Positions 22,505 to 35,220 of a DNA stretch of 64,000 bases are shown one piece after another. The position numbers and the translations under genes are program-made. Under the pieces are notes generated by a model, which saw only the letters and a list, made by a program, of their open reading frames with translations, searched no databases and was not told where the DNA came from. This DNA is from Asterias rubens (Eukaryota > Echinodermata > Asteroidea > Forcipulatida > Asteriidae), in assembly GCF_902459465.1 (NCBI RefSeq), contig NC_047068.1:4154001-4218000 (forward strand). The letters are read 5' to 3'. How positions within the stretch are numbered: the stretch's first letter is position 1; the number at the start of each line of letters is the position of its first letter.

Positions 22505-24454
22505 TTTAATCGGCGGATGCGCCTGTAGGATGCGTAGCATTGGTCACCAAATATTACAATTTCATACATTGTTATTTGTCACAAACTAAGGACAAAATGT
22601 ATTAAAATAAAATGAATTCATATGTTTTGGTTTTCGAAACATCTGACAATGCACCTTTGTACAATGTGCATTATAGTTCACCAAATATTACTATCATGTA
22701 GTAGTAATAATAACAACCAAAGATTAAAAAAAAGGGGGGGGGGACCCAAAACAAAAGCAACAGCAACAACATACCCCCAAAAAGTTAAATTTTGCAAAAA
22801 AATATACCAGGTTCTAAACGGGGTTCCACGATTTATTCTAAGGTGGCAAATTGCCATTATTACTTAACTTAATAAAACAACCCCAGTTCTCAACCACGAA
22901 AAAAAGTGTTATTGTCTGCTGTCGGTGGATAAATAAAGATTGCTGTTTGATGTGTAACTTATATGGATGTACTCTTCTCTGCATTGGACACGTTATATGA
23001 AACCATTACAGACATCTACCCCCACCCCCGTCCCAACCCTTCTGTTTAGGCTACTGCTTAAAAAATAAAATAATAATTATCCTTTGTATAGGATGCAATT
23101 AATACATCAATCCCTCAATTCAACTCAAGTCAATTTGATAAGTGCAACCCCCCCCCCCAAAAAAAAACAAAAAAACCCAACAAGACAAAACAAACAATGG
23201 CATTTCAGGGCAGGTGGGGGAGTGGGGGCTATAGTTACTGGAAACCTAATCTTTCCATGAAGCAGAGACTAATTAAATGAGTATCATTAATGTCTTGCAT
23301 CAAACCTAAATCACTCTAATTTCTGCCCAAGACAAACCCATAAATCTTTCTCTTTTAATTAGCTGGTTGTCAGATTTCCTACATCACTGGAGCCAGACAT
23401 ACAAGGTAATTCTGGATTAACATCAGTGTATAATGTTAGAAACTAAAATGAATAGTCTTTGTCCACGATGCAAATTAACATTTATTAAATCAGGAAACAT
23501 GTCACAGTGAGTCAATCAACATCAACCTGGAAAATATCAAAATCTTATGTCGCACCAGTAATGCTTTTTAAAAATATAATGAAAATGGAAGTTTCTACTT
23601 GCCTAAAACTGTAATGTAACAAAAGTTATCAGAAAATTTAAAGCACAAGTACTGGGGCCAATCATTGAGCTGCTTTAACCCAAAAGTAGCTAAGCACAAA
23701 ATAATCGTGCTTCCCAGAATAAAGTTACCAAACAAAATACCATATCACAAGCACTATCTGTGGCTGGTATCCTGCTGGTTTTACTACTAAGCAAATAATT
23801 ATGTTTAAGCAGAATGTTTCACTTAAGCAGCTCTATGAAATTGGGCCTTGATAAATTCTGCAAGTGATACTAATCCTTAAAATTTTGAAGTAAAATAGAT
23901 AAAGCACTATGTGCATGTAGTAATATCTTGTCCCTTATCATAACTCAAAGCAGGGGCTCGATTTCACAAAGCACTAAGTATGATCTTAAAAAAGTGTTGT
24001 CAAAAATGAAATAGCCTGTGCATTTTCTATTGTGGCATCATACTTTGCTTAGCAGCTAAAGATTGACCAGATGTTAAGATCAATCCTAGCTCTTTTTGAT
24101 ATCTACAGAGACTCATCATGTTGATTTGGTTTTAAAAGCAAAGGCATTATTTAGGTCTTGTTCCCAGCATAAACTGAACTCACACTTACCAGATTTGTAG
24201 TATTAAAGCACAAAAAGTAGCTAAGCACAACAAATTTATGCTTACCCGTACATGACTACCAGCCAAAATGCCATTTCTCATGTACAATCTATGACTGGTA
24301 CTCTGCTTGTTTTTGCTCAGCAGAAAATTTGTAAGCATTATTTTACAACATTTTGTGCTAAAGCAGCTCTATGATATTTGCCCCTGATGCAAAAACAAAT
24401 TTTTTCCCATACAAATCTGAGTAATCAAAGCGTCAACAAAACCGAACATACATT
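22476..24454. other. Intergenic downstream of STOM-B
   Basis: Homopolymer-rich DNA at about 22725-22745 and 23148-23170. Repeats of the 'gctgcttaagcagctctatgaaattggg' kind lie at about 23660-23850, 23955-24100 and 24195-24385. No coding region is seen. Confidence 0.5.
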
Positions 24455-27400
24455 TTATTTCTTGTCCATTATAGCAGATAACATGTCGATTGGCATCGGG
24501 AAGATGATGGTGGAGTTCTTCTCAGCGGAGATGGTGTTGAGAGTCTGGAGGTAGCGGATCTTGATGGCAACAGGGTTCTGGGAGATGATGTCCGCTGCTT
24601 CCTTGAGGGCATACGAGGCGTTCTGCTCACCCTGCGCTATAATCACCTGTAGCAAGAGAGAGTGAGAGAACAAACACAAAACTTACGTATAATAATAATT
24701 TGGGAGGCTAATCATCCTTACTCGTACCTAAGAGCTGAATTGCAAAGGACGTGGCTACACATGTTCGAGAAGCAGGCATGCAAGGGGCCTTTGGCAGCCA
24801 GCAACATCAACCTATTATGACCACGCAGCACAGCCAGAGATCAAAAGTGCTATATTTTTCCAGAGAGAGGAAAACCGAATGGTCTGGAAAACCCTAAATT
24901 TTCAGAGTCAAATTAACTTGAGGCAAATTTGCCCAGCTGTTTGCTTCATTTCAGTTTTAAGGAAAAAACACTTAAAAATGAGAATGCCATTCTGCAGACA
25001 TCAATGCAATTTAGTTTTACCTTGGCATTAGACTCCCTGGTGGCTTCAGCCTCAGCGGCCATTACACGCTGCATCTGCTGTGGCAAACGCACATCCTTGC
25101 TGCAAACACAAAATGGTTTCCACAAACTATTGAATACTAAATATTTTCTACAGTCATAAAAGGAGTCAATAATAACATAAACTATAGTACAGAGTTCTTA
25201 TAAAGCGCACATATCCTAAACACTAGATCAAGGCGCTGAGCAAAAAGAATTTACCATTTACAAATAAGTGAGCTCTGAACAGTTAAGTCTTGAACAGTTT
25301 TTTTAATGTCATGATCGAGTCAGACTGGCGGATTTCTGGAGGAAGTTTGTTCTATACGTGTGGACCGCTATAGCCAAACGCGCCCTGACCAACAACCTTT
25401 TTACAGATGGTGGAAGTAAATGTTGTTGTGCCCTGAGAACCATTCAAGACTATAGTTTGAATAAAGCAAAAAATAGTTAAATTTAGCCTCCGAGAAAGAC
25501 TCTACTAGGGTCAAAACATCAGGCCATGAACTATTTTTTGCATTTATACCATATGTCCTTTTGGTTGGTAAGCAGTTTGCAACAGCTAATTCTTTTTTAG
25601 AGTAATATGCCTGTGATTTTTTTCACATACCTCGAGAAAGTACTGAGTATACAGTGCTGACACATATTGGTGTATTTGGGTAAAAACAAGATGAATATTC
25701 TTCATCCCGATGCAAATATAACATCTATTAATTCCATTTTCCCAGCTATATTTTGACTCACATTTCCACACGTTCCACCTTGACGCCCCAGGGATCCGTC
25801 GCATCATCAAGGAGTGTCTGAAGAGTCTTGCTGATCTCCTCACGATGGCTCAACATCTCAGCCAGGGTCGTGGTTCCAAGAACGTTGCGCAGCGTTGTTG
25901 CGGCCAGGAGTTCTGTGGACTTCGTGTAGTTCTCTATTTTAATGATAGCCATGGTAGGGTTGGAAACCCTGAAGTAGACCACTGCGTCCACAGTGACAGT
26001 CACACTGTCTTTTGAAAGGATCTACATGTATATATAAAGATTTGAGGAGAGCTTTGATTTGATTAAAATAGTATGGAGGGTGGGAACTTGATGAGAGCGA
26101 AGGCAGAAATGAATCTAAGCAAGCTTGGTGGTCTCGAAGTTGAGACATCTGAGCCCAGCTTCGCGGCTCTGCTTAACATTCTACGCTTCTTTCCTATATA
26201 ACGGAGGCTTTGACTTTTGCGCCGTCTGCCTATATGTTTTAAAAAACAACTGACGAGCATCTGATCCCAGTAAATGAATGTGAATGTTTGTTATGAAATC
26301 GCAAACAATCTTTGGGAGAGACAACTGGCGCCCACAACCTTAACAAGGGACCTTGGTCTTTGTCTCACTTGTGAAAAGGGATTTACACTTATTGCGAAGA
26401 GAAGTGTAACTGCTGGAATTAAAATAGCTGAAGCCATGATCAAGAAACTGGCCACAGAATCATAGAGAGAAGTGAGAAGTCCAGACACCCTGAACCAATC
26501 CCTGGATCCTACCCGCTATGGAATTGCTTTGATAGGCCACCATAGCCTTGCTGTATGATGAGGTCATAGGTAATGAATAAACCACTTTTAGTAAATGCTA
26601 CGACTGGAGTCCTGCCATCAAGACCAGGACCTGAACCCACACTCAGCTGATCAGAAACACCAGAGCTTGACAGCTCAACCACGACACACTACAATACTCA
26701 CCTCCTGAGGTGGCACATCAAACGACAGAGTCCGGAGATCCACGACTTGTACATCATCAATACAGGGGATAATGAAGAACAAGCCAGGTCCTTTAGGTCC
26801 ATCGCCAAGTAGACGGCCCATCCTGAAGATGATTGCTCTCTCATACTCAGCGACTGTCTGCAATCAACCAAGAAAACAGAAAGTCAACTACCATGATGAG
26901 AAAATGTTTGTTTAATTTGATACCCATTTGGGCTCATTTGATCATCGAAAATAATGAAAGAAAAACACCCTTGTTGCACAAATTTGTTTGCTTCAGATGC
27001 ATAATAAAATGCTTCAGGCTTGAAGTCTTTTATTATTTGAGTGAGAAATTCACTCGTTTAAGTAATAACCATGATAACGTCCATTGTCTTTTTAACATCA
27101 GCAGAGGTGATACACCGATCTTCTTTGGAGCTCATGACTAGCCAGTGATGGTAACAGATATTATTCAAATCCAACTTAAAAATGAGTTATTCGATAGACA
27201 GACATGCAACTTTCTAATTGTAAAAAGTACGGCACTGTTTTGAAAAGTAAAAAAGAAAATCAGCTGATCAGCTATTTAAAGTTGCATAATAATAATAATC
27301 TGTTTTTTATATAGCGCTTTATACACCATGTCTCAAAGCGCTTCCAGATTATTACCCCCGGTCACTTAAATAATTCCTTAAACCATCTCAGCTCCCTCGG

Positions 27401-29887
27401 GAGTATACAGCCTGTGCCGCCAAATATGTAGCGCACTAAGCTAAGCCAACCACAAGAACCATCTCTGCCCTCACAGGTACCCATTTACCCCTGGGTGGTG
27501 AGAAGCAATTATGGTTAAGTGTCTTGCTCAGGGACACAAGTGTCATGACCGGGATTCAAACCCACGCTCTGCCGAACAGAAACACCAGAGCTTAAGTTCG
27601 GTGCTCTTATCCGCTCAGCCACGACACCCCCTGCATGACTGGAAAGACTTACTTTGAAGCAGAACCAGATGGTGAGTGGACAAGTACAGATTACAAGAAA
27701 TAGAGCGAACAGCAGCAAGATGTACGAGCACCAAGTACCTGGCTGCTTTTTCTCTGTCAAAAATAACATTAGTTTAATAAGTAGGATTTGAAACTTTAAT
27801 AGGTGGAAGTATTAAGCCCGGTTCATTCTTCCTGTTGAAGTGGGCTCAACTCCTGCGAAACATTCTCAGCAAAAACAGCCATGTGTCGTCAACCTTTGCA
27901 TTCGCAGGAAGTACGAACTAGGCTTTACTAAGAGAGATTTGTGGTAAGACGAAGTGAATATCTCTTTTTGAGTAGTGTTGGTTCTAAAAAGAACAGGTGG
28001 TTATAACAAATAAACAATTTGATCAGTATGCTCGAATCGTCTTCAGAAGAATGTTTAATAGTAATAATAATCAACTGAAATATGAAATAAACATATTATC
28101 AAAGTGCCTTACACTATTACTGCCCCATGTTTATTGGACCTCAAGCATTCCTAAAACCATCTCAACTCCTTAGGAGTATGCAGCATCGGCAGCAAAATGG
28201 GCTCTCAGGTTGCGAATCATTTATATGTTTCAATTTCTACCCTCACAGGTAATAACTCCTGGATGATGAGAAGCAATTCTCTGAGTCTTACCCAAGAACA
28301 CAAGCATCATGATCAGGAATCAAACCCATACTCTCAGCAAATAATAGATCTTTATGGACCTCAGTGAGGACACTATTTAAGCACTACTTGTCTTATGCAA
28401 GGGTTCTATGCAAAAATAGGATATAAATAATAATAACATCACAGCACTTATAAGGCGCGCTTTATCTGTGAAACATTCAAAGATGCCCGTCTGAAAGGAT
28501 ATTGAATGACTGATTGATTTAAATAATTTAAAATTCAAATAATTGACAAAACCGTACCTATATTCTGTGCATCCACTTTAGTTGGCATATCAAAAATAAA
28601 AAACAAGTTAAAATACTTTTTTCTTTAAAACCCTAAACACCCTTCAACATTCATAACATATTTTGAACCACTAACTTCAAGTGTATAAAGAATTTCTTTA
28701 AACTGGATTGTGGGTTCAAATCCCACCTGGGTAATATGCCTGTCATATTTTCACTGAGCTCTAGAAAGTATTGAGTATATAGTGCTAACACTTGGTGTAT
28801 GTATTGGGTAAAAACCAAAACAAATACATGTTTATCTTTATCCCCAATGCAAATTTCCATCTATTGGATTGTTAATGGTGAGACAAATTCAAAAACAAAA
28901 CAAAATAGCCTCCTTTTAAATATGGTTACATTTTGTTCAGTATCATTATCATTGATCATGTTTACTTTTGGTGTCGATCGATGATCTGCCAATAACATGC
29001 GCCCTCAGGAGGGCTTCTGCCTCATCAGAGATTTCAGTCGACAGCGGGACTGTGAATTTCGGAAAAAAGGTAAAAATTATCCCCAATTTATCAACAATTC
29101 TACGACAGCGCTCGTTCACAATGTGTTTTTTCCAGAGGGCGATCAGACACTTGTTTTACACCAAAATATACCTTTGTTTTATTTGACTGTTCGATTGTTG
29201 TAGTCCTATGTAAATGGAGATGTACATGTAGATGTATATAATAAAACTTGTGAAAATTTCATTTCAAAGGTGGTCAAGTGTTCGAGAGCATCGCCGAAAG
29301 TCTGGAGCGAATGTCAGTTTGACGACTACAAAATGATTTTCCAAAATGCATTTGATAGATATTCGTTTTCGTTGGGTCGGTATACAGAACAATTAATATT
29401 TCGCCCTTGCACCAATGGAAAACTGGAAAGTACTGATTCAAGTACTTAAAATACACATTTTAAGTATTTAGTCTGATGACAAAAGTAAAAAACAGACACA
29501 ACAAAATGAGTCCTTGAAAAACTGTGAAGTAAGAGAACCACAAACTTAAGAGCATCACAAAACTTTGCAAATGAAAGCGCCACAAAACTTGGGCCCCTCT
29601 TCAACGGTTTTACAATATTTGGCCTGCAGACTTTTGCCAGTACACAAATCAATCATTATGGGGGCAATATTTGCCAACTCAGGTCCTAAAAAAATCGCTT
29701 GAAAACCATTCTTATTTTGTGCTACATATTTCTAACTTACCGTTGGGAAACATTTCATAGACAATACTGCTTTTCAAAGGTACCAAGCATTAAAACATTT
29801 CTTACCTTTAAAATCCTTCTCAGGTGCAAAGCTGATCTCTCTTGATTCTCCAGAATTCATCATTTCCATTTCAGTGGTAGATGCCAT
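24455..29887 (-). CDS. STOM-B: stomatin-like protein, divergent paralog, 6 coding exons
   Basis: Exons: 29806-29887, 27653-27753, 26702-26857, 25762-26021, 25021-25099, 24455-24646. They total 870 nt and encode 289 residues, with the same phases as STOM-A. The N-terminus begins MASTTEMEMMNSGESR and joins at a split GAG codon to the hairpin exon, which ends [12 protein letters not shown]. The SPFH segment reads [20 protein letters not shown]; the residue before GPK is Asp-Gly rather than the Pro-Gly-Gly of the other copies. The last exon is the most diverged of the five: it starts VIIAQGEQNASYALK and ends in MDKK, one codon longer than the others. Exon 5 carries ATRESNAK instead of ASREARAK. 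This copy has escaped the homogenisation seen among A, C, D and E. It may have a second promoter, because another phase-1 first-exon candidate lies at 31629-31710. AATAAA overlaps the stop codon. Confidence 0.9.
26905..27060. mobile_element. TTAA-type MITE, family 1, internal fragment
   Basis: It carries AATGAAAGAAAAACACCCTT and GAAGTCTTTTATTATTTGAG of the family body without its ends. It lies just upstream of STOM-B exon 3. Confidence 0.55.
27290..27632 (-). repeat. Full-length tRNA-derived SINE in STOM-B intron 2
   Basis: On the minus strand it opens with GTCGTGGCTGAGCGGATAAG (box A) and has GGGTTTGAATCCCGGTCATG (box B). The body follows (GCAAGACACTTAACCATAAT, CTCCCGAGGGAGCTGAGATG), then AAGCGCTATATAAAA and a TAA-rich tail. 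It is the best-preserved SINE of the window and lies sense to the gene. Confidence 0.8.
27813..27925. mobile_element. MITE, short copy of the 13287-13478 family
   Basis: Ends TAAGCCCGGTTCATTCTTCC and GGAAGTACGAACTAGGCTTT are inverted repeats. It is in STOM-B intron 1. Confidence 0.65.
28060..28350 (-). repeat. Degenerate SINE copy in STOM-B intron 1
   Basis: It aligns by eye with the SINE at 27290-27632: AAACCATCTCAACTCCT, TACCCTCACAGGTAATA, GATGATGAGAAGCAATT. It has many changes. Confidence 0.55.
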
Positions 29888-29983
29888 GAGCTTTGACGAA
29901 GGCCTTCTCTTGAAAGTACAATCTCAAGCCTGTATGAAGTAAAGTTAGCAAGCAAAGTTAAAACTGGCACAAGCTCCGGGTAC

Positions 29984-30112
29984 AGGGGTGGAATTCACAA
30001 AGAGTTAGGACGAGTTACTCAGCCTAACTTAGGACTAGCCATACGTTTCTAATATCTCCTAGGACAAGTCCTAAGTTAGGACTAGACTTAACTTTTTGTT
30101 AAATCGACCCCT
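29984..30112. mobile_element. Short MITE just upstream of STOM-B exon 1
   Basis: Left AGGGGTGGAATTCACAAAGA and right TTGTTAAATCGACCCCT are inverted. The interior has inverted copies of CCTAACTTAGGACTAG. It starts about 97 bp 5' of the STOM-B start codon, so it may overlap the promoter or 5' UTR. Confidence 0.65.
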
Positions 30113-30341
30113 GATGTCGTGACAACAAAACATGTTGCAGTGAATCGCCGCATTTGAGCCAGCCTGTAACTTTTTTTCTTTTGCAAAACGAAATTACCAG
30201 TCGTAGTGCTTTCCAGTTGGGAATTTCGTTTTTTCCAATTTGGTTAAAAAATGAGAACCTTAAGAAAACAATCATCCGGAATATTGTTCAGGATGGCAAT
30301 TTTAATGTGCATAAAAAAACTCACACCCAGGTTTTTCTCCA

Positions 30342-30388
30342 TGCAAGGGATGCAAGGGATGCAAGGGATGCAAGGGATTCAAGGGATG
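30342..30388. repeat. 9-bp tandem repeat, about 5 units
   Basis: Unit TGCAAGGGA; the last unit has ATTCAAGGG. Confidence 0.85.
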
Positions 30389-30760
30389 TCTTAAGTCCAA
30401 TGTCGCACTACAATATGTTTTTAAAGTCCAAATGAAAAAGCCTATGTACAACTACACAAATTAACATACCTCATGGGAACTTACGTTTATCGCTGCCGCA
30501 CATCAAAGTGAGGAGATATGCAGTGACTCTTTACAAGGTATACCCATCGCTTCTGGGGGGGGGGGGGAGGAATTGAACCACCCCCTCATGACAAGAAAAG
30601 AAAAAGAAGAAAGGTTATTCAACAGGTAACTGACACCTACATCAAATTAATATGTACTTGGCATTGTTGAGATAAGTAATATATTAATAATAATAGAAGT
30701 AACGTCAGACTTCAGTGGAGAAATTAAAACTAAATCAAAGTATTATATCTCATACGTTAA

Positions 30761-31076
30761 AGGCACTGGACAGTATTGGTAATTACTCACAATAGAAACT
30801 TACTTGGTAATGAGCAATGGGGAGTTGTTGATAGTTTAAAACATTGTGAGAAACAACTCCCTCTAAATTAACATAATTTTTGAGAACGAAGCCTTTTATT
30901 ATGCATCTGAAAGCACACAAAACAATGCAACAAGGGTGTCTTTTTCATTATTCTCTTGCAACTTTGATGACCAATTGAGTCCAAATTTTCACAGGTTTGT
31001 TATTTTATGCATCTATGTTGGGATACACCAAGTCAGAATACTGGTCTTTGACAACCACCAATAGTGTCCAGTGCCT
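30761..31076. mobile_element. TTAA-type MITE, family 1
   Basis: AGGCACTGGACAGTATTGGT and ACCAATAGTGTCCAGTGCCT are inverted ends with TTAA at 30757-30760 and 31077-31080. Its orientation is opposite to the 11717 copy. Confidence 0.85.
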
Positions 31077-31628
31077 TTAAGCTTCATAAAACACAGGCAA
31101 TAGTTTTTGGAAAGAGCAACTTCATTCAGGAATTATGCTTGAGTTACTGCCCAACGCAATCAAATTAATCAAATCGTCATCTCATGACATCAATCAATTG
31201 TTCTCACCCGACAGCAAATGTTCCGAACCACTAACTCAAAGACATTTGATATCATTCAATTTTAAATTATGATTTTCATAACAAGCTTTCATTTATTTAT
31301 TGCTTTTGTTTCTGGAGAAGTCTCCAGTCAAAAAGTTGTGCTTTTTGGAAACTTTCTATGTTGCAAGTTACTGCGATAATGTTATGTACATTTATAATAT
31401 AGTTGAGCACTCATGTTTTGGTGTATGTGCAGGCCTTGAAATACCCCAAAGCACCAACAGCAAGTGCCCTGGTGCCCTGTACTTTTGCAGTGCATTTCCA
31501 AAGATAGAATACAAATTTAAATTTTCCTCACAGATAGAAGTGCCCCTTTACCAGAGGAACGTTGGAACAAAATATAAGAAGAAAGGTGGGGAATTCTTGC
31601 TTCCAAATCACACCAAGGAATAAATTAC

Positions 31629-31710
31629 CTCTGTAGTCTTGTCTCCTACATATACTGCCGCCATCTTTGTCAGGTCCCCCGTGTACTACAGCATTAATGA
31701 TTTCTGCCAT
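31629..31710 (-). CDS. Candidate alternative first coding exon of STOM-B
   Basis: On the minus strand an ATG opens 27 codons (MAEIINAVVHGG..., then ...SICRRQDYR) plus one G, followed by GTAATT. The length (82 nt) and end phase (1) equal those of the annotated STOM-B first exon at 29806-29887. The hydrophilic composition also resembles the first exons of the other paralogs. Splicing to the hairpin exon at 27753 would rebuild a GAG codon and keep the frame. The donor is weaker than the GTAAG donors of the other first exons, and a SINE begins about 15 bp upstream. It could be a chance open frame; only a transcript would settle it. Confidence 0.4.
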
Positions 31711-31724
31711 GGATTCTCATCACG

Positions 31725-32142
31725 CCAAAAAAGGGACCTGGCTAAGAGCATCAGACTCTGGTGTTTCTGTTCAGCAGAGTGTTTGGAGTCCCAGACGTGA
31801 CACCTGTGTCCTTAAGCAAGACACTTAACCATGATGCTTCGTCCTTCGATGAGACGTAAAGCCAGTGGTCCCGTGTGTTGTGCAACGCACGTAAAAGAAC
31901 CCAGTGCAGTTATCGAGTAGAGAAAGTGCTCCTGGTTTTATTGGCTGTATACATACTGTATGTATTGCGCCACAGAGCCTTGTAAACCATTACATGGTGC
32001 TATGTAAAAGGAGTAGGTCTCATAAATTCAAACAGGGTCCCATATACCTTGCAGAAAAATACTGAGTAATGAAGTGCCTTGAGCGTCACTGAACACTGAG
32101 TGAAAGAAATGAGCGCTATGTAAGAAGCAGCTATTATTACTT
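31725..32142 (+). repeat. tRNA-derived SINE, longer subfamily
   Basis: Tract order: a degenerate tRNA-like head (GACCTGGCTAAGAGCATCAG, then GTTTGGAGTCCCAGACG), AAGCAAGACACTTAACCATG, then a conserved middle (GATGAGACGTAAAGCCAG, ACGTAAAAGAACCCAGTGCA), then ATGGTGCTATGTAAAAGGAG and an ATTATTAC tail. The 3' half recurs at 11480-11645. Confidence 0.75.
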
Positions 32143-32295
32143 TTTTTCCCTTTTTTTAATACACATACATTTTTAATAGTACAGGTTATATCCCACGCAT
32201 TTGTAATTAAGGTCAACACTGGACAGGATGATTTTACAGTATCTGATAAAAACAAGTTTGAAGACCAATAACTACAGTTAACAACTTTTTTTAAA

Positions 32296-32441
32296 AGCCA
32301 TTTGACACTTTTGGTAAACAGTATTGTCCAAGGCCCACACTCCGTGTATCACAACTCACTTATACATTCTGTAAACCCTGTAAGTTGTTTGTAAATCTGT
32401 GAACTTAAAAAAAAATTCTGTTCCGAAAGTGTCCAATGGCT
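32296..32441. mobile_element. TTAA-type MITE, family 2, internally deleted
   Basis: Ends AGCCATTTGACACTTTTGGT and TTCCGAAAGTGTCCAATGGC are inverted. TTAA lies at the right end. Confidence 0.7.
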
Positions 32442-33469
32442 TTAAAGTGAGCTTTCTAGGCTTTCAAGCTTTTGAGAAAGACTTTGCTAGGATTGAAACA
32501 ACAGATCAACTATTTTTTTATATAAAAACCACTTTTTTTGTTCTTCCCCCAGCAAAACAGAAAGAGCACTGAAGTACATATGGCTTAATGATGATACATG
32601 GTGGTATGGCTTACACATAATGCGGCAATTGACGTAGCCTACTTCATTCGACCAGGAATTAATTTACTCTATGGAGATGATGAAAATGAGATGACGCTAA
32701 TTGAACTGTGATGTTGAATTATTAGTAAATCTGACGAGATGTGAACATTATACTCTGTTTGTAATGGTTCTGCCAAGAGATACCTTCGATCTAATAGCTC
32801 AAGTTAAACATATTTTGTTGTGCCAAATACAAGCCACATAATTTTTTGCCGATAGAGCCTTCTCAGTATATGGACCCAAACTCTGGAATAAACTTACAGC
32901 AAGGACACATCCTCCTTCAACACATTCAGGACACTCCGAAAGCCCTTTGGTTCAGGAGGCCTACTATCAATGACTTATTTCTTTCTTCTGGGCTTGATTT
33001 TACAAGCAATAAGATCAATTGTGAGACAACTTGTCAGTATCACCATAATGATTTGTACTGTGACATTACACTTTCCCAATTCTGTTAACTATATAAAACG
33101 AAATTAAAGCACAAGTTTTAAATGAGCGTTTACAAGTTTTCTTGACGCCTTTTAGCAAACCTTTGAGCACTTTATAAATTGATTGATTTTGATTGATTGA
33201 CTGATTGATTGGCAAACAAAGGGCTAATGATTGAGGCAAGGTACATGACGCTTCATGATACGCTGATAGCTTGAGAGCTTTCTCCAAAAAGCAGTCCATT
33301 ATCATTAATCTAAATCATATTAGATGACCGCTTTCCTGTTAGCTTTCAAAAGAACCCGCATGAACTGATATGTCCATAAATAACTTAGAAAAACCGACAA
33401 CCCATTATTAAAAATATACATAATTATACGGCGCTCACATCTGCTGGTTTGACGTGATTAATTTAGCAA

Positions 33470-33850
33470 GAGCCAAATTTCATAAAGCCTGTAAGCAAAC
33501 ACAGAATAGTATTGCTTAGCAGAATAAGGTTACCAGCCCAAATTACATTAGTTTGCATTGTTGGTTGGTGTCCGACTCAATTTTTGCTTAGCAAAATAAG
33601 TTTGTTAGGCAGTATTCAAGTAGCGATCCTCAATTTGACAAGGAGTGGCAACCTTCCATAATATCAGGGCCCAAATTTCATAGAGCTGCTTAAAAGCTAG
33701 CTAAGCATACCAAAAATATGCTTACCAGCAAAAAGATTACCAGCTAAAATACTACTTCACTTGAAGCACTGGTATCCGTCTTACCCTTGTTTAGCAGAAA
33801 TATTTTAAGCACTAATTTCCATTTTAGCATTGTAATGAAATCAGACCCTG
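33470..33850. repeat. Two adjacent 'tttcatagagctgcttaagca' type repeats
   Basis: The pieces CCAAATTTCATAGAGCTGCT, GCTTACCAGCAAAAAGATTA and related text occur here. They also occur at about 14380, 23660, 24195, 45118, 48998, 49957 and 59310. Many copies have inverted ends of the form GGGCCAATTTCATAGAGCTG. Confidence 0.6.
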
Positions 33851-34253
33851 AAACAGCATTCCTACAATTTAATTGAGTTTTTATCTCCTATTTCAATTGA
33901 CATAGCTGTGGCACAGTACAAAGGCCCAAGAAAGACGAAACCTGGTATTTCAAAAGGTAATTTAAAAATAATTAACAATAATTTTGAGACTGATCAGAAA
34001 TCTTTGTTTAAAACAGAAACACTTTATTATTTCTTATAATATTGAAAAGAAATTTATACTTTCAACGGTTGAAACTTGAAATAGGAATGTGTCAAAATAC
34101 AACTATGTTGATTCTTTATAACATAGGAAGAATTTCTATGACAATAACTTAATATTGCAAGGCACTCAGGTGAAAAAACACCCTTGTAAAAACTTAACTG
34201 TGAGACCTACCAATGAGACCTACCCAGATGGAATAAAACTATACCCTCAAAAA

Positions 34254-35220
34254 AAACCTGGGTGTAAACCCACCCTGGGAGGAAACCAACCTAGGTAGAA
34301 ACCAACCTTGGTAGAAACCTACCTAGGTAGAAACCAACCTGGGTAGAAACCAACCTTGGTAGAAACCAACCTTGGTAGAAACCTACCTGGGTGGAAACCT
34401 ACCTTGGTGGAAACCAACCTCGGTAGAAACCAACCTTGGAAGAAACCTACCTAGGTAGAAACCAACCTGGGTAGAAACCAACCTGGGTAGAAACCAACCT
34501 GGGTAGAAACCAACCTTGGTAGAAACCAACCTTGGTAGAAACCAACCTTGGTAGAAACCAACCTCGGTAGAAACCAACCTTGGAAGAAACCTACCTAGGT
34601 AGAAACCAACCTGGGTAGAAACCAACCTAGGTAGAAACCAACCTTGGTAGAAACCAACCTTGGTAGAAACCAACCTTGGTAGAAACCAACCTTGGTAGAA
34701 ACCAACCTGGGTAGAAACCCACCTAGGTAGAAACCAACCTTGGTAGAAACCTACCTTGGTAGAAACCTACCTTGGTAGAAACCTACCTTGGTAGAAACCT
34801 ACCTGGGTAGAAACCAACCTGGGTAGAAACCAACCTGGGTAGAAACCTACCTTGGTAGAAACCTACCTTGATAGAAACCTACCTGGGTAGAAACCAACCT
34901 GGGTAGAAACCTACCTGGGTAGAAACCTACCTGGGTAGAAACCTACCTGGGTAGAAACCTACCTGGGTAGAAACCTACCTTGGTAGAAACCTACCTTGGT
35001 AGAAACCTACCTTGGTAGAAACCTACCTGGGTAGAAACCTACCTGGGTGGAAACCTACCTGGGTGGAAACCCACCTGGGTAGAAACCTACCTTGGTAGAA
35101 ACCTACCTGGGTAGAAACCTACCTGGGTAGAAACCTACCTGGGTAGAAACCAACCTGGGTAGAAACCAACCTGGGTAGAAACCTACCTGGGTGGAAACCC
35201 ACCTGGGTAGAAACCTACCC
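34254..35220. repeat. 16-bp minisatellite, about 60 units
   Basis: The unit is GGTAGAAACCAACCTT with variants AGG, GGG and TGG after ACCT, so most units contain a palindromic ACCTNGGT core. A nine-unit (144-bp) higher-order block containing CCTCGGTAGAAACCAACCTT repeats at 34418 and 34562. The 3' side decays over 35221-35480. All frames stay open because 16 is not a multiple of 3, which gives spurious 16-residue repeats; this is not a gene. Confidence 0.95.

Noticed and set aside
30342-30388. Asp-Ala-Arg repeat peptide
   Set aside because: It is a simple 9-bp microsatellite with no gene context.
31300-31623. 107-residue plus-strand open frame
   Set aside because: It runs through a dispersed 'tgccctggtgccctg' repeat and has no homology I recognise.
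34383-34673. Repeat protein with GWFLPRLVSTKVGFYQ units
   Set aside because: The reading comes from a 16-bp DNA minisatellite that is open in all phases. No splice or start context is seen.
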